This document shows, one piece after another, positions 44,342 through 55,269 of a stretch of DNA of 64,000 nt. The position numbers and the translations under genes were made by a program. Positions within the stretch are counted from its first letter, which is position 1, and every line of letters begins with the position of its first letter. The notes under the pieces were generated by a model. It was not told the origin of the DNA. It ran no database searches and saw only the letters and a program-made list of their open reading frames with translations. This stretch comes from Massospora cicadina (taxonomy: Eukaryota > Entomophthoromycota > Entomophthoromycetes > Entomophthorales > Entomophthoraceae), in assembly GCA_022478985.1 (NCBI GenBank), contig JAKSZP010017459.1, positions 24,223 to 88,222 of the forward strand. The letters run 5' to 3'.

Positions 44342-45918
44342 GTTCTTGTTCACAGCAACAGACAGAATAACTCTGGTTTAGCTATATACAAAAGTTTGAT
44401 TGAATATTAGCAGGGATATTACAAAGACCTGCTAGATAATCCTGAAATTGGAGCACATGACTGATAATTAGTATCATAAAACTTAATTTAATTACAATGA
44501 GGAGTATAAGAGATTTCCATATAAAACTAAAATGAAAAGATCATAAAAATGTATCAACAGCAGTCCTATCAGGGACCACTTCCATATAAGATCAACATCA
44601 AGGAGATAAAAAAATTTGCATTAATGCCTTAGAAATATTTATTCAATAGTACCCTGGTGGATCCACCCTAATCCACTTGTAGTTCTGTAAAGTTGCAAAC
44701 CATCTGAATAAAGTGGCCTCAAACTTTAGTAATAAATTTTACTTCTGGTGAAATTATGCTTGGAGGATTGACGCTCTTTATTCAGCGGCTGAGTGGTTGG
44801 ATCATGACCAGGGTAGGTAGGGAAAGTCATATTGCATATTGAAAGGATTTACTACACCTGAACCTGTTGGGGATGGGCCCACCTCTTCCACTGGAAAGAA
44901 AACAAATTGGCAGGGTTTCAAACCTGATCATACAATGGATAAATTGGTTCCGCTGGGTATCAATCTATCAATATAAACAAAACCCAAGATTAGTGGTAGA
45001 TATTCTTGGGTGAGTAGAGCAGTCATAAAATACATGTTGGCAATGGCTTCTTACTGATGCACCTCCAAAAATTCTTCCTGATTTTCTGCACAAACTCTTG
45101 GGTAGTAAGAAATGGAGGTAGGGGCTCAATTCTTAAATGATAGGCTGTCACCCATTTCTCATCTACGAAATGGGCTAAATCACCCCTGGGAAATGAGAGG
45201 GACAGCCACCCTCCTAACTCCTTCTTTGTCCTAAATGTTTCTTCTTATGGTTGAGGCGCAAGAAGTGCTCTACAGGCTTACAGAAACCATCCAAATTTTG
45301 GAAGTTGCTGATCAACAAAACCTTTGATCAAACTGATGTCCCAAAAGAATCAAAGAGACGAATGACGCTGAAACCTGGTGGGAGAGTGCCAAAGGGTCCT
45401 CCCCTACTCAATCAAAGACATTGGCTCCTCCAAGACTTCATTAAGATCTTGCAAATCTTGAGGGTCAATACCCACACTGAGGACATGTCCCCTTGAAGAC
45501 TTTAAATGGTCATTTGTTGTATAATTATATCTACACTTTCTACTACTCTGTTGCGATCCAATTACTGCCATAATTCATAGTACCTAGTGAAAAAATAACC
45601 CATTGTGACAAACGCTAAAGATAATTTAAGACATAATTGTTTAGTCTTCATAGAAACTGGCAAAATAAGATTGTATTTCCTAAAAGGTGTATCCATATAA
45701 TATTGTTAATCATTACAAAAAGGGCTACAAAAGCACTAAGGTCTTAAAATATACACTTAATCTACAAATAAACATAGAAGCTCCCCAACTCTACCATCAA
45801 ATTTAATTTTTTTAATGACACCTCATCTGTGATAACTCTTCAAATCACTTCTATATTTTTGTAAAAGCTCAGATGCCAGTCCTCAAGATGGCCAGGGGTG
45901 TGCATCCCTTTAAAATAA
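44342..45918. other. Unassigned decayed sequence with an F/J-type LTR fragment
   Basis: No intact gene. On the minus strand 45131-45182 encodes D-L-A-H-F-V-D-E-K-W-V-T-A-Y, the signature peptide of the F/J LTR family, so roughly 45060-45240 is an old LTR piece; its ends are lost. The plus-strand frame 45251-45496 (81 codons) is unassigned. Confidence 0.45.
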
Positions 45919-46459
45919 TGCTATAATCTTTGGTGATACCGTTGGTATACGCCATAAGGGTTGCACAGGTTGAACCCACCAAACAATGAATGGAAGATGT
46001 GGGGATTGTCAGTCCTCTAAACACCTATAAATATAATAAAATATGGAGCAAATTGCCCCTTGTGACTCTTTTATCTATTTAATTAATACCTTAGTTCTTT
46101 GCTGTTCCACTATCTCAAAACTAATAACAACCTTTTCTCCTTCATCACCCCATCTTGCTTATATATCCGTGACTTTGGATGATACCATTCCCTTGGATTA
46201 TCCTATTCTGTTCCAACATATTCTCATTGGAATTGGAATAATATTCTTAAATTCCGTTAGCCTTAATTCAAGGCAATCTAAATAATATTCATTAAAATCA
46301 TATTGCCCTGCCTCCTTATTTGGAAGCGTTCCAATAAACCCATTATAACCCAATAGCGCCTCATCTCAAGGTGCTCAAATACTCATAATTAATTATCCTA
46401 ATTGGCAGATTCTTGCCAATCTGCCGTAGCTCTTCAGGGCTTATCATCCAGTCATATCA
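45919..46459 (-). repeat. 3' LTR of element C
   Basis: 541 bp between TGCTATAAT and GTCATATCA (plus-strand reading). Aligns along its length with 57185-57727, for example ATACGCCATAAG, TTTGCTGTTCCACT, ATAACCCA and GCCAATCTGCCGTAGCTC. Confidence 0.88.
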
Positions 46460-46480
46460 AATCTCTATATTACCCCCCTA
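46460..46480 (-). promoter_or_regulatory. Polypurine tract of element C
   Basis: On the minus strand TAGGGGGG followed by TAATATAGAGAT and the LTR start TGATATGAC. Confidence 0.65.
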
Positions 46481-46599
46481 TTGACTGGATGATAAGTCTC
46501 CTATTTTTTATACACTCAGGAACTTTGCGTGCACACAATTAATGTTTTGACTAACTGGGTCTTTGATAGTGTAGGCATTGATGCCCATTTTCTAACTTA

Positions 46600-47560
46600 T
46601 TTTAAATGGACTAATCCAATGTTGGCCAACTTGTGTTTCCGCCTAAACCCGTGCTGTTCATGAAACAAAACTATCTCTCATTCTTGTAACTGAGCTAACC
46701 CACTAAGCTGTGCCTGATTAGCAGCCTGATTCTTGATCTTTTTAGCCAAGCTGAAGGAGTACGCTTTCATTTGCAACTTGATCAATGTGTCAGCTAAATT
46801 AGTCAAGGAATGGTGGGTATCCATTAAGATGGTGTCGTCTACACATGCATAGAGCAATGCCAGAAAAGCAGGGTTTCATTCATATAATAATTGAAAGGAA
46901 CTCTTCCCCATGGTAGAATGATAGCTAATGTTATATGCAAAAATGACGGTAGACGAGAGGTAACTGAATAAGAGGGTTTATCAGTTACCAGTTTCTAGGA
47001 TATGTTCACCAATGTCACATTGACCCATTTAACCATCCCGTTGGACTCAGGGTAGTATGGAGTCATCAGAGCCCGCAGATGCCCATAAGCTTGCTCAACT
47101 TTAGAAGGATAAGTGAGGTAAAGTTGTTTCCATTATCACTAAGAATGAACTGATGGCAGCCATGTCGCTGGAAAATACATTCCATTACAATCTTGGACAC
47201 TGTGACCACCCCTAAATTCTGTATCCTCCGCACTTCAACCCACCTGGTTAAGTGGTTGATCACCACCAGAATGTACTTGGACTGGTTAGCTCCTATTGGA
47301 AGAGGGCCAATGACATCAAGGGAAACCGTATGCCAAGAAAACTGTGGTTTCACTAACCGACATGAAGTTTTATGGCTGAAAAGCTTTTCCACTTGCTACT
47401 GGTGGCAACAGGAACTGATTTCAAGCATGTTGAAGTTCTGCTTTCCCAGTAATACTGAGGGCGCAATAACTCCAACATCTTGCTCATGCCCCAAACTGAA
47501 AGCCTTGTGAGCGCTCATAATAATGCTAGGCCATGTTGAGGGTCATGGGAAGTTCACCAT
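46600..47560 (-). pseudogene. Integrase of element C
   Basis: The piece 47066-47392 (108 codons) is a clear catalytic core: H-T-V-S-L-D-V-I-G-P-L (first Asp), Y-I-L-V-V-I-N-H-L-T-R-W, and L-S-D-N-G-N-N-F-T-S (second Asp retained). The catalytic Glu block and C-terminal part (about 46600-47050) are decayed. Zinc-finger half about 47400-47480 with C-C-H-Q-x-x-x-C-type remnants. Stops in several places. Confidence 0.78.
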
Positions 47561-47699
47561 ATAATTGTTAATCCGCTTGTAAAGTTCCTCATTCCGTTGT
47601 AAGGTATTTACTCACATCTCATTTAACGCTTTTATAACTTGGGGTGGCTTCTCATCATATTTCCCACTGAGCATCTTATCATACATCACATTACTGAGA

Positions 47700-48120
47700 T
47701 ACGCTGTCACAGCAATAATTGCAATCTAGATAAGCAGTTGGCGTTCTGATGTTTTGTTCCCAGTCAGTGGAGCTCTCAACTCATAAGCCCGCAGTTTGAG
47801 GGCCCATTGGGCTAGATGCCCTTCAGGCTCTTTAAGGTTTTGCACCCAACGTAACAAAGTGTGATCCATTATAACTTTAAACTTTACCCCATGCAAGTAG
47901 ACCCTAAATAGCTCATATGCGTAGATTACCATCAAGCATCTCACTTGGTCACAGTTGATTGCGTTCGTGGCAATTTAAGCTTTGACTGCTGTATACCACT
48001 GGATGCTCACCCCCCTCATTGTTTTTTGGGATAGGACTGCCTGTACAGCGGAAAGGGATGCATCTGTTTGAATGATAAACTCTTTATCAAAGTTTGGATA
48101 GCATAGCACCGGTGTACTGA
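47700..48120 (-). pseudogene. RNase H of element C
   Basis: 47726-47944 reads Y-A-Y-E-L-F-R-V-Y-L-H-G, then V-I-M-D-H-T-L-L-R-W, corresponding to the F-R-x-Y-L-x-G...V-x-T-D-H-x-x-L-x-W segment, then a G-H-L-A-Q-W-A-L-K-L-R-A-Y-E motif. The first catalytic Asp region lies around 48070-48110. Confidence 0.7.
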
Positions 48121-48129
48121 TCAGCACCA

Positions 48130-49140
48130 TTTAAAGTGTGTCAAAGGAGTATTGATGGCGTTCCATCCATTTGAACATGAAATCCTTCTTTAACAACTCA
48201 AATAGTGGGCCCCCAATACAGCTGAAGTTAGGGATGAAGTGCCAGTAGTAGCTGACCATTCCCAAAATTACCTGTACGTTGCGCTTACTGTTTAGTTTAA
48301 TCATTTTTTGGATGGCCTCCACATTGGCTGGCTGCGGCTTCAGCTCTTGGAGTCTACCACAAACCCCAGGTGTTCCAACTGTTCCTTGAAGAAGTTACAT
48401 TTACAAGGCTTAATCTTGATGTTCACCTCAGTGAACCAGTAGAATACTGCTTCTAGATGATCAAGGTGCTCAGAAAAGGTTTGAGAGAAAACATTGATAT
48501 TGTTGAGGTATTTGATGACTCATGACAGCTTCAGGTTGCTTGAGGATAGTGTTCATGACTCATTGGAACATAGCCAGCGCATTACACAGCACTTGAGGCA
48601 TACATGTCATTTGGAAAAGCCCCTTAGATATGATTATGGCGCATTTTTCCTGTTCCACCATGGGCAACTCAATTTACCAGTAACCTGATATCAGATCCAT
48701 CATTGAGAAGTAGCAAGCTCACCCTAACCGATTTAATGAATTGTCAATCCACAGAAAGGGATATGAGTCCTTTTTAGTAATACTGGTAAGCTTCCAGTAG
48801 TCTATCACCACCTAGTTGGTAACGTCCTTCTTTTTTACATTTAAGACAGGCAAAGCCTACAGAATTATGGACAGTTTAAAGCATCCCTTGCTCCAGCAAC
48901 TTATCAATTTACTTTGTGACAACTTCTTTAGCTGCCCTTGATCGGCAGATCAGCCATGACCTGATGGGAGGATGACCCCTAGAGTCCAATCAATGGACTA
49001 CCCCCAAGCACAACCTAAGTCTTAGTTGACAATGGTGAAAATCTCCTTACACTTCTGAAATAAAGCTATCAACTGGTCTTTTTGTTCTGATAACCCTAAT
49101 AAATTCTCCCGCGGTACCACTATCATTATGCCAGGCTATG
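48130..49140 (-). pseudogene. Reverse transcriptase of element C
   Basis: Decayed but continuous from about 49000 to 48130: D-Y-W-K-L-T, then F-S-M-M-D-L-I-S-G-Y-W (about 48690, first Asp), E-Q-E-K-C-A, M-P-Q-V-L-C-N-A (GLCNAP region), and L-E-H-L-G-F-V-V-D. The piece 48131-48322 holds the thumb (L-N-S-K-R-N-V-Q-V-I-L-G...Y-Y-W-H-F-I-P). Y-x-D-D is not recognisable. Confidence 0.7.
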
Positions 49141-49149
49141 ACTTGATAG

Positions 49150-49392
49150 TTAGACCAAATTCATTAGCGACCCAAACTCATGAACCTGAAGGACCTTCTC
49201 AACTGGGGTCAAGTGTAAATACGCCACTATTTGGTGCCGGTGGATTTTCATTAGTTGATTCTGGAGATTTGCTAACAAAACCTTGATCTCCCCATGGCCT
49301 GGGAGCATAATACCTGGAGCCACATGAGGCTCAAGCCGCATTTGTTGATAAGGTTTAATGGCGTCCCCATAGAGCTCAGATGGCACTTCCAC
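49150..49392 (-). pseudogene. Protease-reverse transcriptase linker of element C
   Basis: 80 open codons with I-M-L-P-G-H-G-E-I-K-V-L-L-A-N near the middle. Its position between protease and reverse transcriptase and its beta-rich composition suggest a spacer domain. Confidence 0.45.
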
Positions 49393-49599
49393 CTCTAAAT
49401 CAGTGTTCAGTATGACTTGGCGTCTGGAAGGAATAGATATAGACTCAGCAGCTCGTAAGGTAGCCCTTGATATTAATATATCTGCTGAAGAAAAGCCTAG
49501 TTCTTCTTTTTAGTCAATGGTAGTAAACTGGAATCATCCCGTCAATATATTCAAGCTTGATATGCCCCATGTGCACCAAATCCTTTGGCACTACTCTTG

Positions 49600-49925
49600 A
49601 GATAAAGTAAATTGGGATCCGCCGCCCCTAGATTTTGAAGGTCTTCTCCACCATATCAACAATAGCACTAAAGTGTCACAAAAAACAGTTCCAATTAGTA
49701 GGTTATAGTTACTGTTTGGTAGCACTATGTCCGGATCTACAATGATAATTGACCTAAACTGCAAAGGAAAAGCGCTGTACGTCCCTCAGATTGTGCTTTC
49801 TGCTCCAGTGGTCCTGTACACCATACAATGTTCCACATCAGATTTTAACTTCAATTTCGCCACCAACTTGGTTTAAATAATAAAGAATGGGGCACCCATG
49901 TCCATTATAGCGTGAACTCTATTTT
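49600..49925 (-). pseudogene. Protease of element C
   Basis: Active-site region A-I-M-D-M-G-A-P at about 49895-49920 with the catalytic Thr (D-T-G) replaced by Met, a C-to-T change. Next comes F-F-I-I-x-T-K-L-V, S-T-I-C-G-T-Y...F-P-L-Q-F, and N-Y-N-L-L-I-G-T-V-F about 49690-49720, the I-L-G/L-I-G end of the retropepsin fold. Confidence 0.75.
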
Positions 49926-50145
49926 TGCTACAAAAAGGGTACAGTATGTGCACTCAGAATAAGAAGAATATTGACTGTTTAATATGTGAACATTTAACTT
50001 TATTCTCTCGTTGCAATCACTTTGCAACCTATTCAATTCAAGTCTGAATCTAGTTTGATAATCTCACAGAGGAGATCAGTCAGCGCCCATGTCAGGGAGC
50101 AGTTGGGCAAGTAAGGTAAGAGGAGCAGGTGGTAGGCCCACGGCC

Positions 50146-51500
50146 TCAAATGTTCGAAAACGCCCCCAGAGAAACCAGTGGAATAGAAAAAAAATTAAAA
50201 AATTGGCGGTCACTATTTCCCCAGAAATCCTCACTTGGCAAGCACGATGCAACTAGTACATTAACACGCCGCACTCCCAGCCACTTTTGTTGGTGGAATA
50301 TGGAGTCCATGTGTTTCTGGACATCCAACAAATGGCTTTATGGGAAAAATTTTGTGGGGATGTGCACACTTTTTTCCCGACCACAGTGTATGTTGCACCT
50401 CACTCCATGTCATGCAGTTGGCTGGACCTAGGTTTCAAAAACAAGGAGGCAGCAGATGAGGCTGCTGTGGTGCACATAGTGATCAACCTCCCCAAAGGGC
50501 AATGGGTCATTGAAACCAAACGCACCAGATGGACAAAATCAAACCAAATTTTCCTCACGTTTGACTTTTTGCCTAATATGATAAAAAGTGACATTTTGGA
50601 GCAACACCTGAAAGATGGTCTCATCATCTATGGCGAAATACAATATTTTGAGATGCAATGCTTTATGCTGATGCCACACCTGTGCTTCAGCAAAGCCTTC
50701 ACAGTTCTGACCCCAACTGAGGAGATCGCGAAGGACCTAACCCAGATCCTACACTCCACTTTTATTATTATTGAAGGGCATACCACCCACCCTTTCCGGG
50801 TAACCGTGGACAGTGCGCCCCCCATCTGCACCCACTGTGATGCATTCAGCAATAAGGCACACGCATGCCCCACCAAGGAGAGCGTCAAATTCCAAGAGCA
50901 CCCCTTGGCGGCCATGGCCAATGGAGAGGCGCACTACAAACCAACTGCAAGCACCAAAGAGGCTTTCTCATGGGGAGCACAAGGCTGCTACCTACTGGTA
51001 AAGCCTATTTCCCCATAAGAGCGGAAGAAGGCCAAGCAGGCCCGCAGGGCTGCGGCCAAGGAAGCGGCCAAAGTCACCACCGCTATCCCACACTCCCAAC
51101 ACCAGGAGGACATCAAAACCTTCATGGCGGAAGCAACTCAGGAATCCATCAACCAATCAGATTGGGAAGCCCATGCCGATTGGACCACCCGATCTGAGGA
51201 TCTGATGGGGGACTCAATCTCACCCAATCTTTGCAACCAAGCTCTGGTTGAAACCGACTTGGGACCCATCCTACCTAAAATAAATTTTTTGACCCGCTCA
51301 ATTGTGCACCAAACTCATCTGCACCGCAAAAGATTTGTCTGACGTTGGGGAAACTAAAAGTGAAGGCAAAAGCCAACGCAAACCTTTCTGCTAAGATCAA
51401 CAAAACTACTGATAGCATTGCTGCAAACACCCACGCTGCCGTGAAGGCCCATGGGGATCTAGAGGAGGCTAGTGGGCCCGGGTGCCCACCCCCTCGCACC
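50146..51500 (+). pseudogene. LINE ORF1 (RNA-binding protein with zinc knuckle)
   Basis: The start is probably the ATG near 50147; the first 45 codons are in another frame than the main 243-codon stretch (50287-51018), with a frameshift near 50290. Main domain has L-P-N-M-I-K-S-D-I-L-E...D-G-L-I-I-Y-G, shared with H1/H2 ORF1. Knuckle at 50827-50868 reads C-x2-C-x4-N-x4-C: the histidine position is Asn (a neighbouring His at +3 might substitute). A TAA at 51016-51018 interrupts; the same frame continues with a lysine/alanine-rich stretch to 51342, and a further frame carries K/A-rich residues to about 51500. Would coat LINE RNA in the particle. Confidence 0.8.
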
Positions 51501-51509
51501 TAAGTTGTG

Positions 51510-52265
51510 ATGGGGGAAACCTTCACTTTAGGGACGTTAAATATTGCCAGACTCAAGGCCTCGCCATCCCGGGCTAGGAAACTGAGTTTTTTACAACAAA
51601 ATTTACCCATGGATATCCTGGCCATCCAGGAGTCCCACTGTCCACGAAGTTCTGAGGAGGCTTGGAAAACCATGCTCCTCCCATCCCTATCCTTTTGGTC
51701 AGAGCACTGTGGGGAGCTAGTTTGGAGAAACAATTTCTTCAAATTTTTATCATCAGAAACCTTCCTCAATGGCCGATTCCTCGTTGTCACTTTCTCGTGG
51801 GCTGATGTGGTGCATGTTATCATCAACATATATACCCCAAATGGTGCATGAGAGTGTCAGGAATTTTTTCTCATCAGTCAAATCCCTCCCGCTACCCCCA
51901 GACCCTTTCATAGTCAGCGACATGAACTGTTAGCTAAACACACCAATGGACCATTGGCCTTCCTCCTCCCAAACCCCCAGGGTCATGTAGAACTTCGCGT
52001 TCTAAAGGCCACCCTTGAGTTAATGGATGAGCTGCCACGGTGAGCCCCGCTGCTCTAAAACATGATGCGCCCCCACATCCACAACAGCCAATTAAGGTCC
52101 ATGTCCCGCATCGACCTTATCCTTATGCCAGCAAAATTCCAACCCCACATTTCCCACTTCAAAAAAGTAAAAATGGAATTCTCTGACCACCGACTGGTCT
52201 CAATAACCTACCACCTACCTGTCACAGTGGCTAAGGCCCCACATTGGTGCAAACTCTGCCCCTGA
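51510..52265 (+). pseudogene. LINE ORF2: apurinic-like endonuclease domain
   Basis: ATG at 51510 begins ORF2. The open piece to 51851 has L-N-I (Asn), D-I-L-A-I-Q-E-S-H (catalytic Glu), a H-C-G stretch where H-x-G-V-x is usual, and I-N-I-Y-T-P-N. A TGA at 51849 and a frameshift near 51870 follow; the third block reads S-D-M-N-C where G-D-F-N is expected (about 51917-51932). The end, 52062-52265, has S-R-I-D-L-I-L and S-D-H-R-L-V, the final catalytic D-H. This endonuclease nicks target DNA to prime reverse transcription. Confidence 0.85.
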
Positions 52266-52424
52266 ACTCGCGTCGCCAGGATTTTCTACTTGGGTGGAAT
52301 CAGCAACTTTGGAAAAGAGTTTGTTGCACCATTTTGTGCGGACCCCATCTCCACATGGGCAACCTTCAAAGAGGATACCATCCGCCACTCTCACCACCTC
52401 TCCTCCAGATGCTCATGAGCCACA

Positions 52425-54397
52425 TTGGCTGTCATTTCGCCCGCTCTGGAAGAGTTGGCACACCTGGAGTCCAACATCCCAGCTACAGGATACAGCCCTG
52501 CATGGGGCCAGAAGTTGGCGGAGGCAGCCGCCCACCTCAACGCGCTCAAAAAACAACACAAACATTGGGTTTGTGTTCAGTACAGGGCCAAACGTATTAC
52601 AAAGGGTGACAAGTGCGCTGCATATTTTTAAAAAAAAAATTTGCACCACGCCAGAGCATGGCCTGCACACAGGTGCGAAGATTGGATGATTCCATCGTGG
52701 ATACGCCAGCTGAAGTGACAATCAAAACACAGAAGTATTACTCTGAGTTATACCAATCCAATCCAATTAAGCTGGCCAAAGTAGCGGAATTTCTCAACTG
52801 AGCCCACATCCGCACCATTTCCCAATACTCGGAAATAATGAATATGATTACTCCAAACGAATTATGGACAGCCATCCGCGGTGCACCAAACCAGAAATGC
52901 CCAGGCCCAGATGGCATTCCATATGAATTCTACAAAAAGTACTTCAAATATATATCCCCACTGTTGCTTGCCTCACTTAACCAGAGCCTTCTGGAAACAC
53001 GCCTTCTACCAGGAGGACAAGAGGCCTTTACCGTCACACTCTTCAAGAAAGGGGACAAGCTAGACTTAGCCAACTGGCGCCCCATTTCTTTAACTAACAA
53101 GGATACAAAAATTTTAACAAAAATCATGGCTAACCGTTTAGGGATTGTAGCATCTGCCACCATCTCCCCAGAACAATTCAGTTTCATACCCAGAAGATCG
53201 ATTTGGGACAACGTGCACTCTGTGGCTAACGCATGCCAGTCCACAGCCTCTGGGGCACTTGTATCCTTGGACCAAAAGAAGGCCTATGATAGAGTAAACT
53301 AGGAATACCTCAGGGCCTGCCTCCATCAATTCCGCTTACCCCTTCGCTTCATCAAATGGGTGATGCTGCTCACGGAATCTGCAACAATGGCAGTACGTGG
53401 CCCTGGCTTCTTAACGGAAGTGGTCCGCCCTCAAAGGGGCTTGCAACAAGGGGACCCCCTTAGCCAACTCTTATACAACTTCAGCCTTGACCCACTACTT
53501 CAAAACGTGAATGCCTAACTCACTGGGGTCCATGTTCCAGGCCAAGCCCCAGTCAAGATGACAGCGTTTGCAGATGACTGTGTGGTTGGGGTGTCCAATA
53601 ATAAAGATGCACGCGCACTGGAAGCTCTCATCCAGGAGTATTCCCGGGTAAGTAATGCTGCACTGAACGCTTCCAAAACTGAAATCATCCTCCTTGGTCG
53701 GTCTCAAAACTTCTGGGCCCCTGCAACCAGTGCCCAGCCCGGCCCATCTGCTCGCACATGTGCTCGCCCTCCCAGCTCACCTCACACCGCCCCACTGGTG
53801 CTCCCCTTCATGCCACGCCCTACCATAGGGCCAGTCCGCCATCTGGGCGTGTGGGTGGAGGCAGGCGGGTACACATCAGCAGTAATGGAGAGTTGTATTC
53901 TAGACAATGTGACGAAGCGCATTGCCTCCCTCAGAGCCCACCCTACTTCCCTTACTGGCAGGGTTGTTTTAGCCAACTCTATGCTCCTCTCCAAAGTCTG
54001 GTTTGGAGCCCACGCCATCCCCTTCTCCCCAAGCTTCTTCAAATCCTTGTATGCCCTGCTGCAAGGATGGCTTTGGTCAGGCCGCCCTCCACCAGTACGG
54101 CTAGAGGTCATGTTTGGCCCTCATCATCCTGGTGGCATGGGCCTGCTTGACTTCAGAGCCCATGCTTCCAAGATCCTGGGCACCTGGATTGTGGCCATCA
54201 CCGCCCCTACGCTCCCCTCCCAACACTGGTCCCGCGCAGCCTGCTCCAACTTCTCCCTCGCCTTGGGCCTCAACAATCCATTGAACCCTCACTCCCTGAT
54301 GAAATACCTGGCTTCACACCCATCGGCCACAGGCCCTCACAGTGCTAAAACCCACTACAAACGAATCCTCCTCTCCATGCGGAGCGCTGAGTATTGA
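52425..54397 (+). pseudogene. LINE ORF2: L1-type reverse transcriptase
   Basis: After an A-run frameshift (about 52625-52640) one frame runs from 52613 to 54397, interrupted only by stops at 52799, 53300 and about 53517. Conserved blocks: C-P-G-P-D-G-I-P-Y-E-F-Y (52898-52935), N-W-R-P-I-S-L-T-N (53080), F-I-P-R-R-S-I-W-D-N (53190), L-D-Q-K-K-A-Y-D-R-V-N (first Asp, 53266-53298; next codon TAG is probably a mutated Trp), L-Q-Q-G-D-P-L-S (53443), F-A-D-D (53567-53578, catalytic pair intact), then H-L-G-V-W and thumb. Family: L1-like clade by N-W-R-P-I-S-L and F-A-D-D; no RNase H follows. Confidence 0.9.
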
Positions 54398-54596
54398 ATT
54401 TGTATTAGCGGACATACAGCCCAGAGAGGCCGCCCCTCTCCTTAGTTCACACAAGAGGTACAGGGGCTACCCATCCAAGATGGCGTGATCCCCACACGGC
54501 CCCATGTCCTATCCAGGGTGGACTACCTGGACATGATGGACATCCCTTACTCCACTGAGACCCAAAACTATCTGGAAATACGCACACCATCCTCTG

Positions 54597-55022
54597 TTGC
54601 AGCATCAAATCTGTTCCCATATGTGGCGCTGCCTGAGGCGGGTGTACCATACGGCTGAGCGCTCTAACGCTTTACACTCATCCTGCATCATGTGTGGCCA
54701 GTATGGAACTCTGTTCCACCGCCTGGAGAAGTGTCCTACCTCTAAAGTGATATGGCGCGAAGTTCAACATCTGCTGGGCCAGGATCAAACACACTCCTTC
54801 AGCCTGTCAAGAGTTATGTTTGCTTTATCAATGGCCTCCCCCCTTCCACCCTCCCTTTGTGCTCTGGTGGTTGCAATCGCCATGTGGACTATCCACACGA
54901 TTGTCTTGGATGCCATTGCAGGATCCACCCCCACCCTCCCAGAAGCTGTCCACAGATTCCGGTCTCATTTGGTGGACCACTTTCAGGCGTGGATGTTTGG
55001 ATACCTCCCACCGCGTAGCTGA
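54597..55022 (+). pseudogene. LINE ORF2 C-terminal zinc-knuckle domain
   Basis: 141 codons in a frame different from the reverse transcriptase piece. C-I-M-C-G-x6-H-R-L-E-K-C-P (C-x2-C-x7-H-x4-C, about 54690-54740) is the C-terminal CCHC typical of L1-like ORF2 proteins. The true start is upstream; the ATG is internal. It ends at TGA 55020-55022. Confidence 0.8.
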
Positions 55023-55269
55023 CAGCTGGTCTCCTCCTGGTTCCCAGTTTTGTTCATCAAATCAGACCCCCTCCTCCATACGTGTTCAATTGTGGCTACG
55101 GCCCCTTCACACGATCCCTCCCCCTCCCCATAAGTGGCGTTCCCACTGGCAACAAGAGATAGCATCGCTTCTCTGGGGTGCCTTCCCTGTTTCTAAGTTT
55201 TGTCTCTTTCAGGTCAAATTCGAAAGTGTCCATCCCATGGTTGGCCTTACCCGCAATAAATTTAAAAAC
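55023..55269 (+). other. LINE 3' UTR with tail shared by H1 and H2
   Basis: 247 bp after ORF2. Its end reads GTCCATCCCATGGTTGGCC and TTACCCGCAATAAATTTAAAAA, nearly the same as the 3' ends of H1 and H2 on the minus strand. The AATAAA (about 55255) is the polyadenylation signal. Confidence 0.8.

Larger units (their letters stand above)
49998..55269 (+). mobile_element. Near full-length L1-like LINE inserted in element C
   Basis: 5272 bp flanked by a 14-bp TSD, ATGTGAACATTTAA at 49984-49997 and ATGTGAACAATTAA at 55270-55283 (one mismatch). Order: 5' leader (49998-50140), ORF1, ORF2 (endonuclease, reverse transcriptase, C-terminal zinc knuckle), 3' UTR ending CAATAAATTTAAAAA. It is GC-rich compared with its host element and its reading frames are broken only by a few stops and frameshifts. 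Coding strand is opposite to that of C. Confidence 0.9.

Noticed and set aside
29090..44346. TSD for element E
   Set aside because: TTATT and GTTCT do not match well enough; not claimed.
45251..45496. 81-codon basic plus-strand frame
   Set aside because: No motif or homolog recognised; sits in decayed repeat DNA beside an LTR fragment.
53558..54397. 279-codon frame as an independent gene
   Set aside because: It is the 3' half of the LINE reverse transcriptase, in the same frame as 52613-53302, separated by point stops.
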